15,786 bases of DNA from UBA1731 sp963626295 (GTDB lineage Bacteria; Verrucomicrobiota; Kiritimatiellia; RFP12; UBA1067): contig CAVFWS010000040.1 in assembly GCA_963626295.1 (NCBI GenBank), forward strand, positions 1 through 15,786. Direction: 5' to 3'. Positions within the stretch are counted from its first letter, which is position 1. Each line of letters begins with the position of its first letter. The translations under genes and the position numbers were made by a program. Below are positions 1 to 6,207 of this stretch, one piece after another. The notes beneath the pieces are model-generated. The model worked only from the letters and a program-made list of their open reading frames with translations, was not told the DNA's origin and did not search any database.

Positions 1-832
1 TCGTGGGGGTGACGTCCACGAGCGAACTCACCCGGTCGCGGATCTCCGCCTCCTTCGGGCCGAATGCGATGAAGGGGACTGGATTCCGCGTGTGGCCGCG
101 CTCGTTTACGGCCTCGATGTTCCCGTGGTCGGACGTCATCAGCAGCGTCACGCCGGCCGCCTCGGTGTAGCGAATGAGCGTGGCGAGGAATGCGTCGTAC
201 TCGCGGAGCACCGCGCACGCGCGCTCGTAGTCCATAGAGTGGCCGGCGACGTCCGTCTGGAAATACTCGAACAGGGTGAAGTCGTTCGCGCTTATCATGT
301 CGAACAGGTGCCTCGCCGCGTCCTCCGGGTCTATGACGGGGATGTCCGGGTACCTGTCGCGTATCGTCTCGCGGGTGAGGTCCTGGAGTACGGCGCCGTC
401 CTCGGCGAGATCCGACACTGTGGAGACCGTCTCCGGCATCGTGAGGGCCATGACCGTAGTCACGGACTTGAACCTCCTCGCCTCGAGCTCGTCGGCGGAT
501 TCCACGAGGTACGCATCCGCAAACTTGACCTTCTTGCCCATCGCCTTCATCCTGAGGAACAGGTTGTCTCTGCCGATCAGATCCCTAAGCCCGGGGCCGG
601 GAAACCCCTCGCAGTGCCGCCCCATGAACCGGGATGCATTGACTCCGGTGAACATCGTGGTCTGCCCCGTGGCGGACTGCGGAAGGCCGGGGACCTCCAG
701 ATTGGCGTCTATGGGCTTGCCGTGGTCATGGATCAGCCTGCAAAGCGCAGGACACACCTCGGGGTTCACCGGGTTGTAGGGCGAAGGGGGTGCGACGCCA
801 ACGCCATCAATGAACAGGTAGACGAACTTCAC
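1..832 (-). CDS. Alkaline-phosphatase-superfamily metalloenzyme (iPGM/phosphopentomutase-like), 3' partial
   Basis: A GTG-started frame runs leftward off the window edge, giving 277 visible residues. It has the layout of the metalloenzyme family that contains cofactor-independent phosphoglycerate mutase and phosphopentomutase. An N-terminal metal-binding Asp sits in FIDGVGV (D9). A Ser/Thr-rich nucleophile segment, PQSATGQTT, lies at 51-59, followed by GFPGPGLRDLI. TDVAGH is at 193-198, the metal-binding TSDHGN at 233-238 and HTRNPVP at 247-253. Such enzymes transfer or hydrolyse phosphate using two metal ions; the substrate cannot be read from sequence. The start is chosen because GTG overlaps the stop of the upstream gene (GTGA, 829-832), implying translational coupling. 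No signal peptide is visible, so it is probably cytoplasmic. Family is fairly certain, specific reaction is not. It is not a typical GpmI, which is about 500 residues with a large inserted domain after the nucleophile. Confidence 0.85.
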   Translation of the reverse strand, partial: MKFVYLFIDGVGVAPPSPYNPVNPEVCPALCRLIHDHGKPIDANLEVPGLPQSATGQTTMFTGVNASRFMGRHCEGFPGPGLRDLIGRDNLFLRMKAMGKKVKFADAYLVESADELEARRFKSVTTVMALTMPETVSTVSDLAEDGAVLQDLTRETIRDRYPDIPVIDPEDAARHLFDMISANDFTLFEYFQTDVAGHSMDYERACAVLREYDAFLATLIRYTEAAGVTLLMTSDHGNIEAVNERGHTRNPVPFIAFGPKEAEIRDRVSSLVDVTPT

Positions 833-1551
833 AGACCGTACGACTTCATTTCTTTCTTGAGCTCTTCAAGGGATACGCTGTCTTCCTTGGCCTTGTCGAG
901 GGCGGCCTTGTAGAGAGGCTTGGCCTTGGCCTCGAATTCGGACGCACCCTTTGCGTCGCCATCGGCTTCGGCAAGGGCCTTGCACCTCATGTAGTTCTTC
1001 GCGGCGACCCATTCGCGGGAATATATCACGCCGTTCGCGGGGTCGGAATCCTCGAAGTCCTTCATCTCGTCCGAAAGCATATAGCCGATGAACACGGACA
1101 GCTCCCTAATGGCCTCCCTGTTCTGCTTGGCCTCCATCGCCTTGTGCGCGCGCAGCTTTGCGGCGGTGCTCCTGCACCAGCCTTCGGAGCGGCCGGCGAT
1201 CCCCTCGCCCTCGAGGATCCCGATCGCCCCGTCGTAGTCGCCCATCATGAAGTATCCGTCGAGGCGGCGCTCGCACAGGGAGTTCTTCTCGGTCTCGGAG
1301 AGCTTCTTCGTGTCGATGAGGTGCTGCGAGAAGTCGATCAGTTCCCTTATGCGGCGGTCGGTATCGGCCNNNNNNNNNNGCTTCGCCATCTCGGCCATCG
1401 GCGCGGCGCGGAACTCCTTGCGGATGGCCTTCCGGGTGGCCTTCACCTGCTCAGGATCTTCCCGCATCAGCAGAAGCGCCCCGTATAATGCCCCGGCAAC
1501 GACGGCCAGGATTGCGATTGATGCCACCAGCGGTTTCTTGATATTTGCCAT
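829..1551 (-). CDS. Membrane-anchored helical (TPR-like) protein of unknown function, interrupted by an N gap
   Basis: This is a 240-residue protein if started at ATG 1551, which has GGAG nine bases upstream (1564-1561). An in-frame ATG at 1566 would add five residues but has no ribosome site. Residues about 8-28 form one hydrophobic segment (VASIAILAVVAGALYGALLL), so the protein is probably anchored in the inner membrane with the rest outside the cytoplasm. The remainder is charged and alpha-helical with repeat-like segments (GDYDGAIGILEG, NREAIRELSVFIGYM, AKPLYKAALDKAKED) that recall TPR helices, though I cannot assign a family. Ten Ns (1370-1379) fall near residue 60. Sequence on both sides stays in the same frame, so the gap size is right modulo three, but the missing residues are unknown. 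It is first in an operon with the metalloenzyme gene. Function unknown. Confidence 0.75.
   Translation of the reverse strand: MANIKKPLVASIAILAVVAGALYGALLLMREDPEQVKATRKAIRKEFRAAPMAEMAKXXXXADTDRRIRELIDFSQHLIDTKKLSETEKNSLCERRLDGYFMMGDYDGAIGILEGEGIAGRSEGWCRSTAAKLRAHKAMEAKQNREAIRELSVFIGYMLSDEMKDFEDSDPANGVIYSREWVAAKNYMRCKALAEADGDAKGASEFEAKAKPLYKAALDKAKEDSVSLEELKKEMKSYGL
1370..1379. other. Assembly gap (10 Ns)
   Basis: Ten consecutive Ns lie inside the minus-strand membrane-protein gene. The reading frame matches on both sides, so the true length is probably 10 plus a multiple of three. Confidence 0.98.
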
Positions 1552-1592
1552 TTTCTCAGACTCCATTATGTTCCAAAACGAAATACATCCAT

Positions 1593-1621
1593 ATTATAGA
1601 CGGAAAACGCATTTGCCGCAA
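1593..1621 (-). promoter_or_regulatory. Promoter of the membrane-protein/metalloenzyme operon
   Basis: On the minus strand TTGCGG (1621-1616) is followed after exactly 17 bases by a perfect TATAAT (1598-1593). Predicted start of transcription is near 1586, about 35 bases before ATG 1551. Its -35 shares bases 1616-1618 with the -35 of the divergent hom promoter. Confidence 0.65.
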
Positions 1622-1641
1622 GTGCGAAATCATGGTATGAT
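1613..1641 (+). promoter_or_regulatory. Promoter of hom
   Basis: TTGCCG (1613-1618), a 17-base spacer and TATGAT (1636-1641) preceded by TGG, making an extended -10 (TGGTATGAT, 1633-1641). Predicted transcription start near 1648, leaving a leader of about 24 bases that holds AGGAG (1657-1661). Overlaps the divergent minus-strand promoter at the -35. Confidence 0.7.
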
Positions 1642-1671
1642 ACGCAAAAATTTTTTAGGAGACATGAGGCG

Positions 1672-2964
1672 ATGAAAGAAGTTGGAGTAGGTATACTTGG
1701 ATTCGGAACGGTCGGCGCGGGCGTTGCGCAGGGACTGCTTGAGCATGGCGAGGTGATGTCCAGGCGTCTTGGCGTGAAGATCGTCCTCAAGCGCATCGCG
1801 GATCTCGACATCACGACGGACCGCGGCGTCTCGGTGCCGGCGGGCGTGCTCACCACCGACGCGTCGTCGGTGATCGCCGACGACGGCATCGGCATCGTCG
1901 TGGAGACGATCGGCGGAACCGGCATAGCCAGGAAGCTTGTGCTCGACGCGATCGCGGCCAGGAAGTGCGTCGTGACCGCGAACAAGAAGCTGCTTGCCGA
2001 GTACGGCAGGGAGATATTCGACGCCGCGGCCGCGCAGGGCGTGGACATCTACTTCGGCGCGAGCGTCGGCGGCGGCATCCCGATCATACGCGTGCTGCGC
2101 GAAGGGCTCGCCGGAAACGAGATCAACTCCATACACGGCATCCTCAACGGCACGTGCAACTACATCCTCACGCGCATGGAGAACGAGGGCAAGCCCTTCG
2201 ACGAGATACTGAAGGATGCGCAGAAGCTTGGGTATGCCGAGGCGAACCCGTCCCTCGACATCGACGGCTTCGACACCGCGCACAAGGCTTGCATACTCGC
2301 GGCTCTCGCCTACGGGTTCCAGCCCACGCTCGACCAGGTGCAGGTGGAGGGCATCCGCAGCCTTTCCGGCGACGACGTGAAGTATGCCGCTGATTTCGGC
2401 TACCGCATCAAGCTCCTCGCGTGCGTTGCGCGCGACGGCGGAGAGGTCGAGGTGGGCGTGCATCCCACGCTTGTCCCGCTCTCCCACATGCTGGCCAACG
2501 TCAATGGCGTGTTCAACGCGGCGATGGTGAACGGCGACATGAGCGACTACACCATGTACTACGGCCGCGGGGCCGGCCGCGCGCCGACCGCCTCCACGGT
2601 CGTGGCCGACATCGGCGACATCGCCCGCAACATCGCGCATGGCGAGACCCGCTACAGCCGGGCTGCGCCCACCTACGGAGAGGGCGTGACCAGGCTCCGC
2701 GCCGCCGGCGACATCGTCTCCCGCTTCTACCTGCGCTTCATGCTCGAGGACAGGCCTGGGGCCTTCGGCGCGGTCGCCACCGCGCTCGGCAGGCATGGGG
2801 TGTCGATATCCGCCGCTTCGCAGAAGTCCAGCGGCGACGGCGCGCAGGTTCCGGTGGTCGTGCTTACGCACAGGTCGCGCACCGCAGACCTCGAGTCGGC
2901 GCTCGACGAGATCAGGGCGTCGGGCGTAGTGTCCGAGGCGCCGGTTCGCCTGAGGATGATCTGA
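1672..2964 (+). CDS. hom: Homoserine dehydrogenase
   Basis: This 430-residue protein has the usual length of the ACT-containing, monofunctional form. It reduces aspartate semialdehyde to homoserine with NAD(P)H, the branch point towards threonine and methionine, in the cytoplasm. The N-terminal Rossmann fold shows GFGTVG (10-15) and TANK (102-105, catalytic-region Lys). The catalytic domain has GASVGGGIPII (129-139), NGTCNYILT (159-167) and the family signature GYAEANPSLDIDGFDTAHK (187-205), with D198 and K205 at the expected proton-transfer positions. The usual AEADPS is AEANPS here. Residues about 353-430 form an ACT domain (YLRFMLEDRPGAFG...), expected to bind an amino acid such as threonine for feedback control. 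ATG 1672 follows AGGAG by ten bases. No thrB or thrC lies beside it. The next gene starts 29 bases downstream and may share its transcript. Confidence 0.97.
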   Translation: MKEVGVGILGFGTVGAGVAQGLLEHGEVMSRRLGVKIVLKRIADLDITTDRGVSVPAGVLTTDASSVIADDGIGIVVETIGGTGIARKLVLDAIAARKCVVTANKKLLAEYGREIFDAAAAQGVDIYFGASVGGGIPIIRVLREGLAGNEINSIHGILNGTCNYILTRMENEGKPFDEILKDAQKLGYAEANPSLDIDGFDTAHKACILAALAYGFQPTLDQVQVEGIRSLSGDDVKYAADFGYRIKLLACVARDGGEVEVGVHPTLVPLSHMLANVNGVFNAAMVNGDMSDYTMYYGRGAGRAPTASTVVADIGDIARNIAHGETRYSRAAPTYGEGVTRLRAAGDIVSRFYLRFMLEDRPGAFGAVATALGRHGVSISAASQKSSGDGAQVPVVVLTHRSRTADLESALDEIRASGVVSEAPVRLRMI

Positions 2965-2993
2965 CCCCGCCTTGGGCGGTAGCCGCACCACCG

Positions 2994-4394
2994 ATGGCTG
3001 CGCTTTTGCCGGCAGAGCGGAGGACGTGGAAGGGCAGGCTCTTCCTCGCGGCGGTCTATGCGCTGTTGGCCTTGGGCGGCGTCACCATGGTGCTTCCGTT
3101 CATGGTGATGCTCTCATCGAGCTTCGCCTCGAACTACGACTATGCCCGCCACGCCCCCGTGCTCCGCGCATTGTGGAACCGGAACGACAGGTTCATGCGG
3201 TCGGTCGCGACGTATTTCCCGCGTTTCCCGCATGACGTGTTCCCGGAGGCGCCGGAATCGTGGACTACATGGCAGTCCGTCGCGCAGGACAAGGCCGGCA
3301 TCGACGCATTTGCCGATGCCATGCTCGACCCGCTCACGAACCGGGCCGTCTACGCCGAATGGAGGCGGGCTGCGGAGAGGTACCGCGACTTGTCCGCCGC
3401 GTGGGACATACACCGCACGGAGTGCAACTACGACCCCCGCGACGTCCAGCCGTTCACGGGGTCGTTCCTCACGTCGTTCCTTGCCGAGACTCACCTTCCC
3501 GTGTCGGACGCCGCATGGGTCCCCCCCGTGGGCGACGAGAAGTACGACCTGTGGTGCCGGTTCAAGGATTCCTACCGCAAGCGCATGGTGGAGCGGGGCG
3601 ACTACCTGTGCCGCACGATTCCGGCAGTGGCCTCCGGCGCCGATCCGGGGGCGGTCCGCGATGGGCTGCGCAAGGCCATTGCGGTGCAGTTCATCGAGCA
3701 TGGGCGGCGCGATTTCCTTGTCGGCGCGGTTGGCAGCTACATGCTTGTCGGGCAGTACCTGTTCCTGCGCGGCGAGGCGTTCTGGAACACGCTCCTGCTC
3801 GTGCTGTTCTCTGTGCTTGCGTCGCTTCTCGTCAATCCGCTCGCCGCGTACGCGCTGTCGCGCTTCAGGATGAGGTGCACGGAGGGGATCATACTCTTCC
3901 TGCTTGCAACGATGGCGTTCCCGGCGGCGGTGACCGCGATCCCCGGCTTTCTCCTCATCCGCGACCTTGGTCTCGTGAACACGCTCGCGGCCCTCGTGCT
4001 GCCGACCGTCGCGAGCGGAATGGGCATCTTCATCCTGAAGGGCTTCTTCGATGCGCTTCCCCGTGAACTCTACGAGGCGGCCTCCATCGACGGCGCAGGG
4101 GAGTGGACCGTGTTCACGAAGATAACGCTCCCCATGACCACGCCGATCCTCGCCGTGAACGCGCTGAACCATTTCGTGGCGGCGTACAACTCGTGGGAGT
4201 GGGCATTCCTCGTGTGCCAGAAGGAGTCCAAGTGGACGATCGCGGTCTGGATGTACCAGATGAGCCAGGAGATGGCTGGGCAGCCTTGGTGCGTGATGGC
4301 CGGGTTCGTCATCGTGTCCATCCCCACCGCCCTCGTGTTTCTGCTGTGCCAGAAGGTCATCCTGCGGGGCATGGTACTGCCGAGCATGAAGTGA
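2994..4394 (+). CDS. Carbohydrate ABC transporter permease, MalG-type, with large extracytoplasmic insertion
   Basis: A 466-residue inner-membrane permease of the binding-protein-dependent sugar transporter family (CUT1, MalG-like). The C-terminal part is typical: transmembrane segments near 262-288, 300-325, 329-352, 384-405 and 436-458, and the EAA loop that docks the ATPase at about 361-382 (EAASIDGAGEWTVFTKITLP). The N-terminus has one transmembrane helix (14-37). Between the first and second helices lie about 220 mostly polar residues, rich in Trp, Tyr and Arg. MalG proteins are usually 270-300 residues with a far shorter loop there. No substrate-binding protein, MalF-type partner or ATPase lies beside it; the nearest ATPase is at 6208. 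ATG 2994 has little Shine-Dalgarno signal, but no better in-frame start was found. It follows hom by 29 bases, so the two may be co-transcribed although unrelated in function. Substrate unknown. Confidence 0.88.
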   Translation: MAALLPAERRTWKGRLFLAAVYALLALGGVTMVLPFMVMLSSSFASNYDYARHAPVLRALWNRNDRFMRSVATYFPRFPHDVFPEAPESWTTWQSVAQDKAGIDAFADAMLDPLTNRAVYAEWRRAAERYRDLSAAWDIHRTECNYDPRDVQPFTGSFLTSFLAETHLPVSDAAWVPPVGDEKYDLWCRFKDSYRKRMVERGDYLCRTIPAVASGADPGAVRDGLRKAIAVQFIEHGRRDFLVGAVGSYMLVGQYLFLRGEAFWNTLLLVLFSVLASLLVNPLAAYALSRFRMRCTEGIILFLLATMAFPAAVTAIPGFLLIRDLGLVNTLAALVLPTVASGMGIFILKGFFDALPRELYEAASIDGAGEWTVFTKITLPMTTPILAVNALNHFVAAYNSWEWAFLVCQKESKWTIAVWMYQMSQEMAGQPWCVMAGFVIVSIPTALVFLLCQKVILRGMVLPSMK

Positions 4395-4448
4395 GCGATG
4401 CCGGTCGGCGGCGATGAAAATGTCGCCTCCCACAACCTCGCCCGATTT

Positions 4449-4457
4449 TGGTATAAT
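4449..4457 (+). promoter_or_regulatory. Extended -10 promoter of rnfE
   Basis: TGGTATAAT with the hexamer at 4452-4457; no convincing -35. Transcription would begin near 4464, only about three bases before ATG 4467. Confidence 0.65.
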
Positions 4458-4466
4458 CTGCGGCAT

Positions 4467-5093
4467 ATGAAGACATTGTTGGCATTCTGGTACGGCGTAT
4501 TCAGGAACAACCCCACGTTCCGCCTTGTCCTCGGGCTATGCCCGACCCTTGCGGTCACCACATCCATCGAGAACGCGGTTGGCATGGGCTGCGCCGCGAC
4601 ATTCGTGCTCGTTTGCTCGAACGGGCTGATATCCGCGCTGCGCAAGCTCATCCCGGATGCGGTCCACATACCGTGCTACATCGTGATAATCGCCGCCTTC
4701 GTGACCACGGTCGACATGCTGATGCAGGCATACCTGCCGTCGCTGTCGGAGTCCCTCGGGATCTTCATCCCGCTTATCGTCGTGAACTGCATCATCCTCG
4801 GGCGGGCGGAGGCCTTCGCGTGCAAGAACCCCGTCCTGCCGTCGCTCGCCGATGGCCTTGGCTCAGGCATCGGGTTCACGCTTTCGCTGACGCTGATAGG
4901 GGCAATCCGCCAGTTTGCCGGAGAGTGCATAACGATTGCGATACTCCCCGCCGGCGGCTTCATCGTGTTCGGCCTCGTGCTCGCGCTCTTCAACCGCATC
5001 GGCGAATGGAATGCCCGCCGCAGGGGCGAGCTGCCGCCAATGCCGGTGAACCTCGATTGCCGCCACTGCACGATGTGCCCGAACGGAAAGTGA
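4467..5093 (+). CDS. rnfE: Electron transport complex subunit RnfE (RsxE/NqrD family)
   Basis: A 208-residue integral membrane protein of the Rnf complex, which couples ferredoxin:NAD+ electron transfer to ion pumping across the inner membrane. Family hallmarks are FRNNPTFRLVLGLCPTLAVT near the N-terminus (C25) and VNCIILGRAEAFA (C108). In this family those cysteines are the half-site for an intramembrane [2Fe-2S] cluster shared with RnfA. About six hydrophobic segments are visible. The C-terminus ends in a cysteine-rich tail, CRHCTMC (C198, C201, C204). The start is set at ATG 4467 because the in-frame ATG at 4398 lies upstream of the promoter, and MKTLLAFWYGVFRNNP matches the family start. 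No Shine-Dalgarno site is present. The usual rnfC, D, G, A and B partners are absent from the window. nrdR follows after four bases. RsxE function (SoxR reduction) is an alternative that cannot be excluded. Confidence 0.94.
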   Translation: MKTLLAFWYGVFRNNPTFRLVLGLCPTLAVTTSIENAVGMGCAATFVLVCSNGLISALRKLIPDAVHIPCYIVIIAAFVTTVDMLMQAYLPSLSESLGIFIPLIVVNCIILGRAEAFACKNPVLPSLADGLGSGIGFTLSLTLIGAIRQFAGECITIAILPAGGFIVFGLVLALFNRIGEWNARRRGELPPMPVNLDCRHCTMCPNGK

Positions 5094-5097
5094 CCGC

Positions 5098-5544
5098 ATG
5101 AAGTGTCCGAAGTGCGGGAATGAGGAGGATCGGGTCCTGGATTCGCGCAGCGTGCGGGACGGCGCCGCGATCCGCCGCAGGCGCGAATGCCTGTCATGCG
5201 GCTTCAGGTTCACGACGCACGAGGAGGTCGACCGGGACGAGGTCATCGTGGTGAAGCGCGATGGGCGCCGACAGCCGTTCGACAGGCGGAAGCTTGAGGG
5301 CGGCGTAAGGGTGGCGTGCGGCAACCGTCCCGTGTCGGACGAGCAGATCAGGAACCTGATCGACGGCGTCATCTCGGAGATCGACGGGGACGAGGTCGCC
5401 TCGGAGCGGCTTGGCGAGCTCGTCATGGATCGCCTCCACAAGATCGACCAGGTCGCCTACATACGCTTCGCCAGCGTGTACCGCAACTTCACGGACGCCA
5501 ACCAGTTCCTCTCCGCCATCACCGACATGCTCAGCAAGCGGTAG
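5098..5544 (+). CDS. nrdR: Transcriptional repressor NrdR
   Basis: A 148-residue protein at the standard length of NrdR, the ATP/dATP-sensing repressor of ribonucleotide reductase genes. The N-terminal zinc ribbon is complete (C3, C6, C31, C34: MKCPKCGNEE ... CLSCGFRFTT), with the arginine-rich RRRREC segment used in DNA contact. Residues about 49-139 form the ATP-cone (VVKRDGRRQPFDRRKL onwards to VYRNFTD). It binds NrdR boxes upstream of nrd operons; no nrd gene lies in this window. ATG 5098 lies four bases after the rnfE stop, with GGAAAG (5085-5090) as a plausible ribosome site inside the end of rnfE, so it is probably transcribed from the rnfE promoter. The linkage with rnfE looks positional rather than functional. 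The identification is very secure. Confidence 0.97.
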   Translation: MKCPKCGNEEDRVLDSRSVRDGAAIRRRRECLSCGFRFTTHEEVDRDEVIVVKRDGRRQPFDRRKLEGGVRVACGNRPVSDEQIRNLIDGVISEIDGDEVASERLGELVMDRLHKIDQVAYIRFASVYRNFTDANQFLSAITDMLSKR

Positions 5545-5560
5545 GAAGTGGAGGTTGGGG

Positions 5561-5962
5561 TTTTCGATTTACGATTTACGATTTTTCGATTTGCGATTGC
5601 ATTTGGCCATTTGAGGATTTGAGGATTTATCCTAAAAAAAGCAGTTGGAGTACACCCGAATCATTATAATTGCACACGGAGGCACGGAGTTTCTGCAAGA
5701 TATCGTGGCCATGGGGTTATCGTGGTTTTTCACCCGTTGGGTGAATTGATGTATATGCATACGGGAGAATGTAATTGCATGAAATGACTAAAAACCTCAT
5801 TTCTCCGTGTCTCCGTGCCTCCGTGTGAGGAAATCGATTTTCAACTGCCGTGTTTAGGTTTATAGAGGGTAGATGATAGTGGGTAGTGGGTAGCGTTGCG
5901 ATCAATAACCAAATCCCCCAATGCAATCGTAAATCGCAAATCGAAAAATCGCAAATCTAAAA
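5561..5962. repeat. Nested inverted-repeat element between nrdR and the tRNA pair
   Basis: The 440 bases between nrdR and the tRNA genes contain no supported gene. The outer arms are built from heptamer-like units CGATTTA/CGATTTG. The left arm is 5561-5606; the right arm, 5917-5962, is its inverted counterpart, sharing the 20-base core CGATTTTTCGATTTGCGATT and the end GATTGCATT. They differ in the number of heptamer units. Inside sits a second, unrelated 17-base perfect inverted repeat, CACACGGAGGCACGGAG, at 5673-5689 and reversed at 5811-5827. GAGGATTT is doubled at 5613-5628 and GGGTAG occurs three times (5867-5893). The element is much richer in A+T than the genes around it. It resembles a non-coding MITE-like or palindromic intergenic repeat. 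No transposase and no clear target duplication was found. Confidence 0.75.
5673..5827. repeat. Inner 17-bp inverted repeat pair
   Basis: CACACGGAGGCACGGAG at 5673-5689 and its exact reverse complement at 5811-5827, the latter preceded by an additional CTCCGTGT unit (5803-5810). Between them a small perfect hairpin, CACCC-GTT-GGGTG, lies at 5731-5743. It is nested inside the larger element at 5561-5962. Confidence 0.75.
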
Positions 5963-5984
5963 TAGCGTATGCCAAGGGGAAATC

Positions 5985-6061
5985 TGGTGGACCCGGCGGG
6001 ACTTGAACCCACGACCCGGAGATTATGAGTCACCTGCTCTGACCGACTGAGCTACGGGTCC
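5985..6061 (-). tRNA. tRNA with CAU anticodon (elongator Met or Ile2)
   Basis: The minus strand gives a complete 77-base cloverleaf with encoded CCA (5987-5985). The acceptor is GGACCCG/CGGGTCC, the D-stem GCTC/GAGC, the anticodon loop CTCATAA, and the T-arm GTGGG-TTCAAGT-CCCGC. The anticodon stem GGTGA/TCTCC has one U-U mismatch at its third pair. A CAU anticodon can mean elongator Met, initiator Met or lysidine-modified Ile2. The initiator is unlikely because the first acceptor pair is a normal G-C. The GAGCAGGTGACTCATAATC segment and the CAAGTCC T-loop recall enterobacterial Ile2 (ileX) more than elongator Met, but this is not decisive. Confidence 0.95.
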
Positions 6062-6068
6062 ACACTAT

Positions 6069-6145
6069 TGGCGCCCCTGAGAGGACTCGAACCTCCTACC
6101 CACTGCTTAGAAGGCAGTTGCTCTGTCCAGATGAGCTACAGGGGC
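6069..6145 (-). tRNA. tRNA-Arg (UCU)
   Basis: The minus strand gives a 77-base cloverleaf with encoded CCA (6071-6069). The acceptor is GCCCCTG/CAGGGGC with discriminator G, the D-stem GCTC/GAGC, the anticodon arm ACTGC-CTTCTAA-GCAGT with anticodon UCU, and the T-loop TTCGAGT. It reads AGA codons. It is seven bases upstream of the CAU tRNA on the same transcript. Confidence 0.97.
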
Positions 6146-6161
6146 CCATCAATGGACGCGA

Positions 6162-6170
6162 ATTATACCA
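6162..6170 (-). promoter_or_regulatory. Extended -10 promoter of the tRNA pair
   Basis: TGGTATAAT on the minus strand (6170-6162), with transcription expected near 6155, ten bases before the mature 5' end of tRNA-Arg. No good -35. It forms one arm of a near-perfect mirror with the ABC ATPase promoter. Confidence 0.7.
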
Positions 6171-6186
6171 CAACGGAGTCGTTTTG

Positions 6187-6195
6187 TGGTAAAAT
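6187..6195 (+). promoter_or_regulatory. Extended -10 promoter of the ABC ATPase gene
   Basis: TGGTAAAAT, hexamer TAAAAT at 6190-6195, twelve bases before ATG 6208. The predicted leader is about six bases and carries no Shine-Dalgarno site. Confidence 0.55.
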
Positions 6196-6207
6196 TCCGG
6201 TCGCTTT

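Noticed and set aside
1485..1490. TATAAT within the membrane-protein gene on the plus strand
   Set aside because: It lacks the TGG extension and a -35, and lies inside a gene with no plus-strand gene following closely.
1630..2991. 453-residue minus-strand frame opposite hom
   Set aside because: It is a shadow of the GC-rich hom gene: His/Arg/Val-rich translation with no recognisable domain.
2421..2993. Upstream extension of the permease frame inside hom
   Set aside because: The added translation is Arg/His-rich and low-complexity, typical of a shadow of a GC-rich gene, and hom is unmistakable in its own frame.
4398..4466. Longer N-terminus for RnfE
   Set aside because: It starts upstream of the TGGTATAAT promoter, and family homology begins at MKTLLAFWYG.
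5561..5606. Possible CRISPR array (tandem CGATTTA units)
   Set aside because: Units are only about seven bases with no spacers, and there are no cas genes nearby.
5717..5926. 69-residue minus-strand frame inside the repeat element
   Set aside because: It is made largely of the repeats, has no ribosome site and resembles no protein.
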